64,000 nt of DNA from Streptomyces griseus subsp. griseus (GCF_003610995.1 NZ_CP032543.1:6448001-6512000), one strand, 5' to 3'; positions 17,788 through 27,069 are shown, numbered from the stretch's first letter. Program-made: numbers and translations. Notes: generated by a model from the letters alone, not told the origin.

Positions 17788-19257
17788 TCAGGGGGCGATG
17801 CCCACCCCTTCGATCCGGCTCCACGCCCGCTCCTGCCCGGCGGACATGGCGGGCCAGTGGTGCCCGCCCGGCCGGGGCAGGACCCGGGAGGCGTACGGGG
17901 CCGGGTGGAACGCCGGGTCGTAGAAGCAGCCCGTGCCGTACGTCCGGTCGAAGGCGGCGCACGAGGCGGCCAGCGAGCGCGGGGTGGGCCTGCTCCCGGT
18001 GCGCGCCCAGCGGTCCAGGGCGGCGACGGAGTTCGCGTACTCGGCGTCGCTCAGCCCGCTGTGCTCGCTCTCGCGGGTGAAGCTCTGGACGAGGTGGTGG
18101 GCCCGGCCCGCGCCCTGGAGCGTGGAGCGGTAGGCCGCCTCGTGCTCCACGAAGGCCGTCGGGTCGTCGATCGCGTGCAGGGTGAGGACCGGCAGGGAGA
18201 CCCGGCCGGTGAGGTCGCTGTCCCAGGAGAGATCCCGGCGCGCGGCGGGGTCGGCCGCGAACCGCTCCACGCCCGCGTTCAGCGCCCGGTCGTCGTGCGA
18301 ACCGGCGTACCTCACACCCTGGTTGGAGAAGGGGTTACGGCCGCCGAGCCGGGTCGAGACGATGTCCCGGAACGTGAACGTCGCGAACCGCAGATGCGAC
18401 TCCAGGGAGCGCTCCGGGATGCCGGTCACGCCGAGGATGTCGTCCAGGTTGCGCTGCTGGAGCGCGGTCCGCTCCGCCGGGTCCGCGTCGAACCCGGTGC
18501 ACTCCCGCAGCCGGGCACGCAGCCCGGAGGCCGTCATCGTGGAGTCCGGGCGGAGCCCCTGCCACAGGGGGTACTGCGGCTCGGTGGGGCGCGGGTGGTT
18601 GCCGCAGTAGTACTGGTGGACGACACGGAGGTCGACCCGGTGGTCGTAGCCGCGCGAGCCGCCCGCCAGCACGCCGTTGGTCAGCAGCACACCGTCGTAC
18701 GCCCCCGGCTTCCGCCCGTACGTCTCCGCCACCTTCGCCGCCACGTCGCCGCCCCAGGACTGGCCGTGCACGAAGGTCCGCCCCGGCTTCCCGAACCGGT
18801 CCACGAACACCCGTCGCACACTCTCGGTGTCGGCGGCCGCCATCCGCGTGCCGTAGCCGCCGCGCCGGTAGGAGGAGCCGGCCCAGGCGTACCCCTCCTT
18901 CACCATGACGGCCCAGCGTGCCAGGTCTTCGGTGGAGCGGGACGGGTCGGAGGCCTCGCCCAGGTCGGGGCCGCCGTGGGCGTGCACGACCAGGGAGCCG
19001 TTCCAGCGGGTGGGGACGGCGATGGCGTAGTGCGCCCCGTTGGCGTCCTGCCCGGTGTAGCAACGTGCCTGACCGGCCAGGACGGACGGGCAGTCGGCGG
19101 GGGCGGGAGCGGCCGTCTCCGCCCCCGCCGACTGGGCGTGACCGGCCATGCCGATGAACGCCGTGGCGAGGAGGGCCGCCAGCACGGCGGTCCGGCGCCG
19201 GCCTCGGCGGTACATCGGGGCGGAGCGGACGGGGACGTGGGGGGTGGTGGTGTGCAC
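17788..19257 (-). CDS. Secreted alpha/beta hydrolase
   Basis: A 489-residue precursor. A basic N-region (MYRRGRRRT) and hydrophobic core (AVLAALLATAFIGMAG) with an AQSAGAETA cleavage region indicate export. The nucleophile elbow is VHGQSWGGDVA. LTLHAIDDPTAFVEHEAAY supplies the likely acid, and the final PRPGGHHWPAMS region a His. Substrate class is unclear (esterase or peptidase). I chose the GTG at 19257 because AGGAG lies 9 nt upstream; an ATG at 19215 is the alternative. It is convergent with the aldo/keto reductase, with 6 bp between the stops. Confidence 0.85.
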   Translation of the reverse strand: MHTTTPHVPVRSAPMYRRGRRRTAVLAALLATAFIGMAGHAQSAGAETAAPAPADCPSVLAGQARCYTGQDANGAHYAIAVPTRWNGSLVVHAHGGPDLGEASDPSRSTEDLARWAVMVKEGYAWAGSSYRRGGYGTRMAAADTESVRRVFVDRFGKPGRTFVHGQSWGGDVAAKVAETYGRKPGAYDGVLLTNGVLAGGSRGYDHRVDLRVVHQYYCGNHPRPTEPQYPLWQGLRPDSTMTASGLRARLRECTGFDADPAERTALQQRNLDDILGVTGIPERSLESHLRFATFTFRDIVSTRLGGRNPFSNQGVRYAGSHDDRALNAGVERFAADPAARRDLSWDSDLTGRVSLPVLTLHAIDDPTAFVEHEAAYRSTLQGAGRAHHLVQSFTRESEHSGLSDAEYANSVAALDRWARTGSRPTPRSLAASCAAFDRTYGTGCFYDPAFHPAPYASRVLPRPGGHHWPAMSAGQERAWSRIEGVGIAP

Positions 19258-19489
19258 GGGCGGGGCTCCTGGCTCTCTGCGCGGCGCTGACGTGTGCCGC
19301 GATGCCGGGGATGCTAGGAAGCGGCCGGGCGGCGGGAGAACCCCCGTGCGCGTTGCGTTCATAGTGTTCGCGCGGCGTGACCCGTGGAGCCCCCTCAGGA
19401 GCCCACCGGAGGGACCTTCGGCGGGCCGGACCGGCGACAAGGGCACCCTCCCTGGCTCAGCCCGCCGCCGGGGCGTACGGTGTGGCGGC

Positions 19490-20323
19490 ATGAAGATCCT
19501 CATCAGCGCCGACATGGAGGGCGCCACCGGAGTGACCTGGCCGGCCGATGTGCTGCCGGGCACCCCGCAGTGGGAGCGCTGCCGGCCGATGTTCACCTCC
19601 GACGTGAACGCGGCCGCCCTCGGGTTCTACGACGGCGGCGCCGACGAGGTCCTCGTCAACGAGGCCCACTGGTCGATGCGCAACCTCCTGCTGGAGCGGC
19701 TGGACGACCGGGTCCAGATGCTCACCGGCCGGCACAAGTCGCTCTCGATGGTGGAGGGCATCCAGCACGGTGACGTCGACGGCATCGCCTTCGTCGGCTA
19801 CCACACCGGTGCCGGTACGGAGGGGGTCCTCGCCCACACCTACCTCGCCAACTCCATCACCGGCGTCTGGCTCAACGGCGCCCGCGCCAGTGAGGGCCTC
19901 CTCAACGCCCACGTCGCCGCCGAGTACGGCGTGCCCGTCGTCCTCGTCACCGGCGACGACCTGACCTGCGTGGACGCCGAGGGATATGCCCCCGGGGCCC
20001 GCAAGGTCGCCGTGAAGGACCACGTATCGCGGTACGCGGCCGTGTGCCGCACCCCCGCCCGTACGGCGGCGGACATCCGGACGGCCGCGCGGGACGCCGC
20101 CGCGCTCGCCGTCCGCCGGACCCCCGTCACCGGCGGGACCTGGACCGTGGAGCTGGAGTTCGACGCCGAGCATCTGGCTGCCGCGGCGACCGTGGTGCCC
20201 GGCGTCGCGCCCAGCGGTGAGAGGCGCATCGCCTACACCAGCGGGACGATGTACGAAGGTATCCGCACGTTCAAGGCGGTGACGACCATCGTGTCGTCCG
20301 CCGTGGAGGAACAATATGGCTGA
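19490..20323 (+). CDS. M55-family D-aminopeptidase (DppA-like)
   Basis: A 277-residue cytoplasmic metallopeptidase. KILISADMEGATGV carries the Asp-x-Glu zinc ligands at the N-terminus. VNEAHWSM, GYHTGAGTEGV and RASEGLLNAHVA match the other conserved His and Glu positions of the DppA family, which releases N-terminal D-amino acids from short peptides. It is the first gene of a four-peptidase run on the plus strand, and its stop overlaps the next start by 8 bp. In context a role in breaking down D-amino-acid-containing, peptidoglycan-derived peptides is likely but inferred. Confidence 0.93.
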   Translation: MKILISADMEGATGVTWPADVLPGTPQWERCRPMFTSDVNAAALGFYDGGADEVLVNEAHWSMRNLLLERLDDRVQMLTGRHKSLSMVEGIQHGDVDGIAFVGYHTGAGTEGVLAHTYLANSITGVWLNGARASEGLLNAHVAAEYGVPVVLVTGDDLTCVDAEGYAPGARKVAVKDHVSRYAAVCRTPARTAADIRTAARDAAALAVRRTPVTGGTWTVELEFDAEHLAAAATVVPGVAPSGERRIAYTSGTMYEGIRTFKAVTTIVSSAVEEQYG

Positions 20324-21659
20324 CGCCCCCGGCCCCCTCGGCCCCGTGGACGAGCAGGCCCTCGACGAAGTGGTCACGTTCACGTCCGACCTGATCCGGA
20401 TCGACACGACCAACCGGGGCGGCGGCGACTGCCGGGAGCGCCCGGCCGCCGAGTACGTCGCCGAGCGCCTGGCCGGTGCCGGTCTGGAACCGGTGCTGCT
20501 GGAGCGCACCCCCGGCCGGACCAACGTCGTCGCCCGGATCCCCGGCACCGACCCGTCCGCCGACGCGCTGCTCGTCCACGGCCACCTCGACGTGGTGCCC
20601 GCCGAGCCCGCCGACTGGACCGTGCACCCCTTCTCCGGCGAGGTCCGCGACGGGGTGGTGTGGGGGCGCGGGGCCGTCGACATGAAGAACATGGACGCGA
20701 TGGTCCTCGCCACCGTCCGGGGCTGGGCGCGCGAGGGGTTCCGCCCCCGCCGCGACATCGTCATCGCGTACACCGCCGACGAGGAGGACAGTGCCGCCGA
20801 CGGCTCCGGCTTCCTCGCCGAGCAGCACCCCGGACTCTTCGAGGGGTGCACGGAAGGCATCAGCGAGTCCGGTGCGTTCACCTTCCACGCCGGACACGGC
20901 CTCTCACTCTACCCGATCGGTGCGGGCGAGCGCGGCACCGCCTGGCTGAAGCTGACCGCCGAGGGCCGGGCCGGGCACGGTTCCAAGGTCAACCGGGAGA
21001 ACGCGGTGACCGCCGTGGCGGCCGCGGCCGCCCGGATCGGCGCGTACGAGTGGCCCGTCCGCCTCACCCCCACCGTCCGCGCCTCGATCACCGAGATCGC
21101 CGCCCTGCACGGCATCTCCGTGGAGCTGGACGACCCGGGCTTCGACGTCGCCGAACTCCTCGCCAAGCTGGGCCCGGCGGCCACGCTCGTCCAGAACACC
21201 ATCCGCAACAGCAGCAATCCGACGATGCTGGACGCCGGTTACAAGGTCAACGTCATCCCCGGCCATGCCACCGCCCTCATCGACGGCCGCACGGTCCCCG
21301 GCGGCGACGAGGAGTTCCACGAGACCCTGGACCGGCTCACCGGCCCCCTCGTCTCCTGGGAGTTCTACCACCGCGAGCAGGCCCTCCAGGCCCCGGTCGA
21401 CTCACCCACGTACGCCAGACTCCGCGCCGCCGTGGAGCGGTTCGACCCCGGCGCGCACACCGTCCCGTACTGCATGTCGGGCGGCACCGACGCCAAGCAG
21501 TTCGCCAAGCTCGGCATCACCGGCTACGGCTTCTCGCCGCTCAAGATGCCCCCGGGCCTCGACTACCAGGCGCTCTTCCACGGCGTCGACGAGCGCGTCC
21601 CCGTCGACGCCCTCCACTTCGGCGTCCGCGTCCTCGACCACTATCTGCGCACCGCCTGA
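20316..21659 (+). CDS. M20-family metallopeptidase/deacylase
   Basis: A 447-residue di-zinc hydrolase. LLVHGHLDVVPAEP holds the HxD ligand pair, WGRGAVDMKNMDAM the bridging Asp, YTADEEDSAADG the catalytic Glu and zinc Glu, and GYGFSPLKMPPGLDY...LFHGVDE the distal His. The dimerisation domain is intact (residues about 190-310). Members include ArgE/DapE/CPG2-type peptidases; the substrate is unknown. GGAGGAACAAT precedes the ATG, and the gene overlaps the M55 gene by 8 bp, indicating coupling. Confidence 0.92.
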   Translation: MADAPGPLGPVDEQALDEVVTFTSDLIRIDTTNRGGGDCRERPAAEYVAERLAGAGLEPVLLERTPGRTNVVARIPGTDPSADALLVHGHLDVVPAEPADWTVHPFSGEVRDGVVWGRGAVDMKNMDAMVLATVRGWAREGFRPRRDIVIAYTADEEDSAADGSGFLAEQHPGLFEGCTEGISESGAFTFHAGHGLSLYPIGAGERGTAWLKLTAEGRAGHGSKVNRENAVTAVAAAAARIGAYEWPVRLTPTVRASITEIAALHGISVELDDPGFDVAELLAKLGPAATLVQNTIRNSSNPTMLDAGYKVNVIPGHATALIDGRTVPGGDEEFHETLDRLTGPLVSWEFYHREQALQAPVDSPTYARLRAAVERFDPGAHTVPYCMSGGTDAKQFAKLGITGYGFSPLKMPPGLDYQALFHGVDERVPVDALHFGVRVLDHYLRTA

Positions 21660-21667
21660 TCCGTATG

Positions 21668-21718
21668 GCCTGACCAGCACCGCCTGACCAGCACTGTTCG
21701 ACCGATGTCGTTCGACCG
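21668..21718. repeat. Two short tandem repeats with 14-bp period
   Basis: GCCTGACCAGCAC occurs at 21668-21680 and 21682-21694, and GTTCGACCG at 21696-21704 and 21710-21718; both pairs have a 14-bp period. They fill most of the 80-bp gap between the M20 and S9 genes. Function unknown. Confidence 0.6.
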
Positions 21719-21739
21719 GACCCTGGGGGGACCTCCACC

Positions 21740-23755
21740 GTGAACACCGTGCCCGAAGCCCCGTACGGCTCCTGGCCGTCGCCGATCGACGCGGCCCTCG
21801 CCGCCTCCCACGACGGCCGCCCGGACCACCTCGGCACCGTCGGCGACGAGGTGTGGTGGACCGAGCCGCGCCCGGCCGAAGGCGGCCGCCGGGCCCTGGT
21901 GCGCCGCCGCCCGGACGGCACCACGGCGTCCGTGCTGCCCGCCCCGTGGAACCCGCGCAGCCGGGTGATCGAGTACGGCGGACAGCCCTGGGCGGGCGCG
22001 GTGCGCGAGGAGGGCGGGCCGCTCGTCGTCTTCGTCCACTTCGCCGACCAGCGGCTGTACGTGTACGCCCCCGACGGGCCGGACGAGCCCCGCCCCCTGA
22101 CCCCGCTCTCGGACGTCGGCGGCGGACTGCGCTGGGTGGACCCGCAGGTGCGCCTGGACCGGGGCGCGCAGGGCGAGGTGTGGTGCGTGCTGGAGGAGTT
22201 CACCGGTCCCGGGCCGACCGACGTACGCCGGGTGCTCGCCGCCGTACCGCTGGACGGCTCGGCCGCCGGGGACCGCTCCGCCGTACGGGAACTCTCCGAC
22301 GGGGGCCACCGGTTCGTCACCGGCCCTCGGGTCTCGCACGACGGGCGGCGGGCCGCCTGGATCGCCTGGGACCACCCCCGGATGCCGTGGGACGGCACGG
22401 TGGTGATGCTGGCGGAGATCACGGACGCGGGTGAATTCACCGGCGTCCGGCCCCTGGTGGGCGATGTCGACGAGTCGGTCTGCCAGATCGAGTGGGACCG
22501 CGACGGCAGCCTGCTGTTCGTCTCCGACCTCGCCGACTGGTGGGAGCTCCAGCGCATCCGGCCCGATGCCGTGGCCGGTGGTGCGGTGCCCAGCAGCCGT
22601 CTTCTGCCGCCCCGGGGCGAGGAGTTCGGCGGGCCGCTGTGGAAGATCGGGCTGCGCTGGTTCCACCCGCTGGAGAACGGGCTGATCGCCGTCCTGCACG
22701 GCCGGGGCTCCCAGCGCCTCGGCGTCCTCGACCCGGAGACCGGCGAACTCGCCGATGCCCCCGGCCACTGGACCACCTGGGCCGACACCCTCGCCGTGCA
22801 CGGCAGCCGGGTCGTCGGCGTCGCGGCGAGCCCGCGCACCGGCTACGAGGTGGTGGAGCTGGACACGGCGACCGGGCGTACCCGCGTCATCGGATCGGCC
22901 CACCAGGACGCGGTCGACCCGGCCTACCTGCCCACACCGCGGGACCGGACGTTCACGGGCCCCGACGGCCGCGAGATCCACGCCCACATCTATCCGCCGC
23001 ACAGCCCCGAACGCACCGCGCCCGAGGGGGAACTGCCCCCGTACCTCGTCGCCGTGCACGGGGGCCCCACCGGCCACGCACCGCTCGTCCTCGACCTGGA
23101 GCTCGCCTACTTCACCTCGCGCGGCATCGGGGTCGCCGTCGTGAACTACGGTGGCTCCACCGGTTATGGCCGCCGCTACCGCGAACGGCTCCGAGGTGAG
23201 TGGGGAGTTGTCGACGTGGCGGACTGCGCGGCCGTCGCCGACGCCCTGGTCGCGGAGGGCGCGGCCGACCCCGGCCGGCTCGCGGTCCGGGGCGGCAGCG
23301 CGGGCGGCTGGACCGCCGCGGCCTCGCTCATCGGCACCGACCGCTACGCCTGCGGCACGATCCTCTTCCCGGTCCTGGACCTGGAGGGCTGGGCGACGGA
23401 CGGCACGCACGACTTCGAGTCGCGGTACCTGGAGTCCCTGATCGGACCGGCCGCCGAGGTGCCCGAGCGCTACCGCGAACGTGCGCCGATCAACGGCACC
23501 GACCGGCTCACCGCCCCGTTCCTGCTGCTCCAGGGACTGGACGACCTGGTCTGCCCGCCCTCCCAGTGCGACCGGTTCCTGGCCGCCGTCGCGGGGCGCG
23601 GCGTGCCGCACGCGTACATCGCCTTCGAGGGGGAGGGGCACGGGTTCCGGCGGGCGGAGACCCTGATCCGGGCGCTGGAGGCCGAACTCTCCCTCTACGT
23701 GCAAACGTTCGGTATCGGCCGGAGTGATGTGCCCCCGCTGGAGCTGAGGAAGTGA
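21740..23755 (+). CDS. S9-family prolyl-oligopeptidase-type peptidase
   Basis: A 671-residue serine peptidase. The N-terminal two thirds form a beta-propeller-like region. The C-terminal alpha/beta hydrolase domain has VAVHGGPTGHAP, GGSTGYGRRYRERL, the nucleophile Ser in RGGSAGGWTAAA, the acid in LQGLDDLVCPPSQ and the His in EGEGHGFRRAE. Length and layout match bacterial dipeptidyl/acylaminoacyl-peptidases of the S9C type. The start is GTG, behind a G-rich stretch about 8 nt upstream. It lacks a signal peptide and so should act on imported peptides in the cytoplasm. Confidence 0.93.
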   Translation: MNTVPEAPYGSWPSPIDAALAASHDGRPDHLGTVGDEVWWTEPRPAEGGRRALVRRRPDGTTASVLPAPWNPRSRVIEYGGQPWAGAVREEGGPLVVFVHFADQRLYVYAPDGPDEPRPLTPLSDVGGGLRWVDPQVRLDRGAQGEVWCVLEEFTGPGPTDVRRVLAAVPLDGSAAGDRSAVRELSDGGHRFVTGPRVSHDGRRAAWIAWDHPRMPWDGTVVMLAEITDAGEFTGVRPLVGDVDESVCQIEWDRDGSLLFVSDLADWWELQRIRPDAVAGGAVPSSRLLPPRGEEFGGPLWKIGLRWFHPLENGLIAVLHGRGSQRLGVLDPETGELADAPGHWTTWADTLAVHGSRVVGVAASPRTGYEVVELDTATGRTRVIGSAHQDAVDPAYLPTPRDRTFTGPDGREIHAHIYPPHSPERTAPEGELPPYLVAVHGGPTGHAPLVLDLELAYFTSRGIGVAVVNYGGSTGYGRRYRERLRGEWGVVDVADCAAVADALVAEGAADPGRLAVRGGSAGGWTAAASLIGTDRYACGTILFPVLDLEGWATDGTHDFESRYLESLIGPAAEVPERYRERAPINGTDRLTAPFLLLQGLDDLVCPPSQCDRFLAAVAGRGVPHAYIAFEGEGHGFRRAETLIRALEAELSLYVQTFGIGRSDVPPLELRK

Positions 23756-24711
23756 TGTCGGTTCCCTCGCCGTTGGCCCCCTTGGCCCGTCCGTCCCGGC
23801 TGCGCCCCGGCGCGCGGGTCGCCGTGGTCGCGCCCAGCGGCCCCGTCCCCGCCGACCGGCTGGAGGAGGGGCTCGGGGTGCTGCGCGACTGGGGGCTTGA
23901 GCCGGTCGTGTCGCCTCATGTCCTGGACGTACACCCGGAGTTGGACTTCCTGGCGGGGGCTGACGCGGACCGCGCGGCCGACCTTCAGGCCGCCTGGTGC
24001 GATCCGTCCGTGGACGCGGTGTTCTGCGCCCGGGGCGGGTACGGCGCGCACCGGATGGTGGACCTGCTCGACTGGGCGGCGCTCCGGGACGCCGGGCCCA
24101 AGGTGTTCGTCGGCTACAGCGACATCACCGCCCTGCACGAGGCGTTCGCGCTACGGGCCGGATGCGCCACCCTGCACGGGCCGATGGTGGCCACCGAGGC
24201 GTTCCTGAAGGACGCGGCCACCCGGGAGCACCTGCGCGCCACGCTCTTCGAGCCGGAGACGGTCCTGACCCTCGGCCTGGACACGGCCGCCCCCCTCGTC
24301 CCGGGGCGGGCCCGCGGGATTCTGTACGGGGGCTGCGTCAGCCTGCTCGCCGCCGCCACCGGCACCCCGCACGCCCGGACCGGCGCCCGGGGCGGACTGC
24401 TCGTCATCGAGGACACCGGGGAGGAGCCCTACCGCCTCGACGGCATCCTCACCCGGCTGCTGCGCGCCGGCGCCCTGGAGGGGATCTCCGGGGTCGTCTG
24501 CGGCTCCTGGCAGGAGTGCGGGCCGTACGAGAGGATCCGCGCCGTGCTGGCCGACCGGTTCGGGCCGCTCGCGATACCCGTGATCGAGGAGCTGGGGTTC
24601 GGTCATGGTCCGACCGCGCTGACGGTCCCGCTGGGGGTGCCCGCGGTGCTCGACGCCCCTGCGGACGGCGGCCGTTGCACGCTGACCGCCGAGGTCCCCG
24701 CGCTCCTCTAG
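23755..24711 (+). CDS. S66-family LD-carboxypeptidase (muramoyltetrapeptide carboxypeptidase)
   Basis: A 318-residue cytoplasmic enzyme. RPGARVAVVAPSGPVPADRL opens the S66 fold (reported here as residues 17-36). The nucleophile Ser lies in VGYSDITALHEAF, the Glu in VIEDTGEEPYRLDGIL and the His in GFGHGPTAL, giving the Ser-His-Glu triad. It removes the terminal D-Ala from murein tetrapeptides during recycling. The ATG overlaps the S9 stop (TGATG) and has GAGGAAGTG just upstream. A strong hairpin follows its TAG directly, closing the peptidase operon. Confidence 0.93.
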   Translation: MSVPSPLAPLARPSRLRPGARVAVVAPSGPVPADRLEEGLGVLRDWGLEPVVSPHVLDVHPELDFLAGADADRAADLQAAWCDPSVDAVFCARGGYGAHRMVDLLDWAALRDAGPKVFVGYSDITALHEAFALRAGCATLHGPMVATEAFLKDAATREHLRATLFEPETVLTLGLDTAAPLVPGRARGILYGGCVSLLAAATGTPHARTGARGGLLVIEDTGEEPYRLDGILTRLLRAGALEGISGVVCGSWQECGPYERIRAVLADRFGPLAIPVIEELGFGHGPTALTVPLGVPAVLDAPADGGRCTLTAEVPALL

Positions 24712-24758
24712 GGGGTGTCCCTCGCGGCGTATCCGGTCAGGATCCGCCGGACACCCCC
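24711..24758 (+). terminator. Terminator hairpin closing the peptidase operon
   Basis: GGGGGTGTCC (24711-24720) pairs perfectly with GGACACCCCC (24749-24758) around a 28-nt loop and begins at the last base of the S66 stop codon. An adjacent CCCCCCCGGGGGGG self-complementary run (24754-24767) could form a competing short stem. Confidence 0.65.
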
Positions 24759-24842
24759 CCGGGGGGGCACGTCAGGTCTCTCCCCGGGCATCCTTATGTG
24801 AAGGTCCGTCAACAACCGCTGTCCTGAGCGTTGACACGGCTA

Positions 24843-24891
24843 TGACACGTGTCACAGCATGAGCGCGGCCCAATACTTACCGGTCGGTAAG
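24843..24891 (+). promoter_or_regulatory. Two palindromes upstream of the secreted S15-like hydrolase, one TetR-operator-like
   Basis: TGACACGTGTCA (24843-24854) is a perfect 12-bp palindrome. CTTACCG-GT-CGGTAAG (24876-24891) has perfect 7-bp arms with a 2-bp centre, a form common for TetR-family operators. A TTGACA at 24831 and AATACT at 24872 are possible promoter elements, so the second palindrome would overlap the -10 or the start of transcription. The cognate regulator is not identified. Confidence 0.55.
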
Positions 24892-24914
24892 GTGTCCTCG
24901 GTGTGGAGGTCTTC

Positions 24915-26692
24915 GTGTCAGGTGCTGTTTCCAGCTTGCGCAACCCGCTCGTCGCGGTCGCGGCGGCTGCCCTTGCCGCCCCCTCGTCCTCTCCGGCCCG
25001 GCCCACGCCGACGCCGCCCCGTACACCGTCACCCCGCTCAAGTTCACCGTCCAGGCGGGCGGCCGCTCGTGTGTGGTCGACGCCGACCTCTACCGCCCCG
25101 CGGGCGTCGACGCGGAGAGCCCCGCCCCCGCCGTTCTCGCCACCAACGGCTTCGGCGGCAGCAAGTCCGACGGGTCCACCGACGCCATCGGCAAGGCCGT
25201 CGCCGCCCGGGGCTATGTCGGCCTCGTCTACTCCGGCCTCGGTTTCGGCAAGTCCGGATGCCTGATCACCCTGGACGATCCCGCCATCGACGGAAAGGCG
25301 GCGAGCGGGCTCCTCGACTTCCTCGGCGGCACCCGCGCGGCCGACGACGGCACCCGAGCGGACTACGTCGTCCAGGACGGCCGGGGCGACCCGCGCGTCG
25401 GCATGATCGGCGGCTCCTACGGCGGCGCCATCCAGCTCGCCACCGCCTCCACCGACCCCCGCGTCGACGCCCTCGTCCCCCTCATCACCTGGAACGACCT
25501 CGCCTACGCGCTCGCCCCCAACAACACCGGGGCGCGCACCGGCGTCACCTCCGACACCCCTGGCGTCTTCAAGTGGCAGTGGACCAACGGGTTCTATCTG
25601 ATCGGCGAGGGACAGCCGCTCCTCAACCCGAGCCTGGACCCCTCCCGTTTCAACCGGCTGGACTGCCTGCACTTCGCCACCCAGGCCTGCGAGACCATCA
25701 GCCTCCTCAACACCGGCCGCTACCCGTCCGACAAGGCGGACGCGATGCTCGCCTACGCGCGCAGCGTCTCGCCCGTCTCCTACCTCGACCGCGTCAAGGC
25801 CCCCACCCTGATCGTCCAGGGCCAGGCCGACAGCCTCTTCAACCTCAACGAGGCCACCGCCACCTACAACACCCTCAAGGCGCAGGGCACCACGGCCAAG
25901 ATGATCTGGCAGTCCTGGGGCCACAGCGGCGGCCAGGCCCCGGGCGAACTCGACCTGAGCGAAGGCAATCTGGAGACCAGCTACGTGGGGCAGCGGGTGC
26001 TCGCCTGGTTCGACCGGTACCTCCGAGAGAGGACGGAGACCGACACCGGGCCGGAGTTCGCCTACTACCGCTCCTGGCAGAGCGGTTACGGCACGGCGGC
26101 CGAACTGCCCGCCCTGTCGCAGAAGATGTACCTCTCGGGTGACGGCAAGCTCGTCGACAACCGCTCCAAGGTGGTCCGTGGCAGCCGCCAGTACAGCAAC
26201 TGGTTGGTGCCGAGCAGCCATTCGGAGAGCTCCATCGCCCCGCTGATCGGACTGCCCGACCCGAAACCGTACGACACCAAGGGCACCTATCTCGGCTGGC
26301 GCAGCGCCCCGCTCACCGCACCCGTCGATGTGGTCGGCGTCCCGAAGGCCACGCTGAAGGTCCTCTCGCCGATGGCGGAGCGGGTCCAGAACAGCGGGGA
26401 CGCCTCCGACAAGCTCGTCCTCTTCGCCAAGGTGTACGACGTCGCCCCCGACGGCACCAGGAAGCTGGTGAACCGCCTCGTCTCACCGGTCCGGGTCCCC
26501 GACGTCACCCGCCCCTTCACGGTGGAGCTGCCCGGCATCGTCCACCGGTACGAGAAGGGACACCGTCTGGAGTTCGTGATCGCCGCCAGCGACACCGCGT
26601 ACTTCGGCAACCGGGGAATCAAGCCCGTCACCGTGGTCAGCGCCCCCGAGGACACCGGCGTACTGGAACTCCCGGTCGTCCCGGCCGGCTGA
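24915..26692 (+). CDS. Secreted S15/CocE-NonD-type hydrolase, signal peptide frame-shifted as sequenced
   Basis: The mature part reads through 25073-26692 without a break: nucleophile elbow MIGGSYGGAIQLA, LIVQGQADSLFNLNEA (acid), SWGHSGGQ (His), and a C-terminal jelly-roll (PPC-DAP-like) domain from about residue 430. This is the layout of X-prolyl dipeptidyl-peptidase/cocaine-esterase hydrolases. The export signal is in another frame: GTG 24915 (GGAGG 5 nt upstream) gives SGAVSSLRNPLVAVAAAALAA, then one extra C in the C5 run 24979-24983 would continue as PLVLSGPAHA-DAAPYTV, a complete signal peptide. As sequenced, only an internal GTG start at 25073 is possible, losing export. Confidence 0.85.
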
Positions 26693-26725
26693 GACCGCTC
26701 CCTTCACCCGAACGGTCCAACACCA

Positions 26726-26774
26726 CCGCCCCCCGGGCCCGGCAGCGAGCCATGCTGGGGACCCCGGGGGGCGG
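26726..26774 (+). terminator. Terminator hairpin after the S15-like hydrolase
   Basis: CCGCCCCCCGGG (26726-26737) pairs perfectly with CCCGGGGGGCGG (26763-26774), a 12-bp stem with a 25-nt loop, 33 bp after the stop. Confidence 0.6.
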
Positions 26775-26829
26775 CCGCGTGGCACGACGGACGGGCCGGA
26801 CGCGAGTGGCGAGCGGAAGGACCGGACCC

Positions 26830-27069
26830 ATGAGCCCCAAGGACGTCACGAGCGACGGCAGGCGCGGCACCGGGCTGTGGACCCCGGGGCGCATCGCCGT
26901 CGCGGTGCTGGTCGTACTGGTCATCGTGTTCGTCTGCGTGAACACCCAGAAGGTCACCATCCGGGTGCTGATCCCCGAAGTGACCATGCCGCTCTGGCTC
27001 GCCCTGCTCGCGATGTTCCTGATCGGGCTGGTCTGCGGCGGCTACCTGTTCCGCCGCAGGGGCAAGTGA
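26830..27069 (+). CDS. Small LapA-domain (DUF1049) membrane protein
   Basis: A 79-residue protein with two membrane helices (IAVAVLVVLVIVFVCVN and LWLALLAMFLIGLVCGGYLF). The conserved NTQKVTIRVLIPEVTMPLW link and the RRRGK tail are typical of LapA-like proteins, which in other bacteria help lipopolysaccharide assembly but have no defined role in Gram-positives. The ATG at 26830 follows GGAAGGACC. The gene stands alone. Confidence 0.85.
   Translation: MSPKDVTSDGRRGTGLWTPGRIAVAVLVVLVIVFVCVNTQKVTIRVLIPEVTMPLWLALLAMFLIGLVCGGYLFRRRGK

Noticed and set aside
24754..24767. Separate CCCCCCCGGGGGGG terminator
   Set aside because: Its left half is shared with the larger 10-bp stem, and a stem without a loop of its own is unlikely to fold first.
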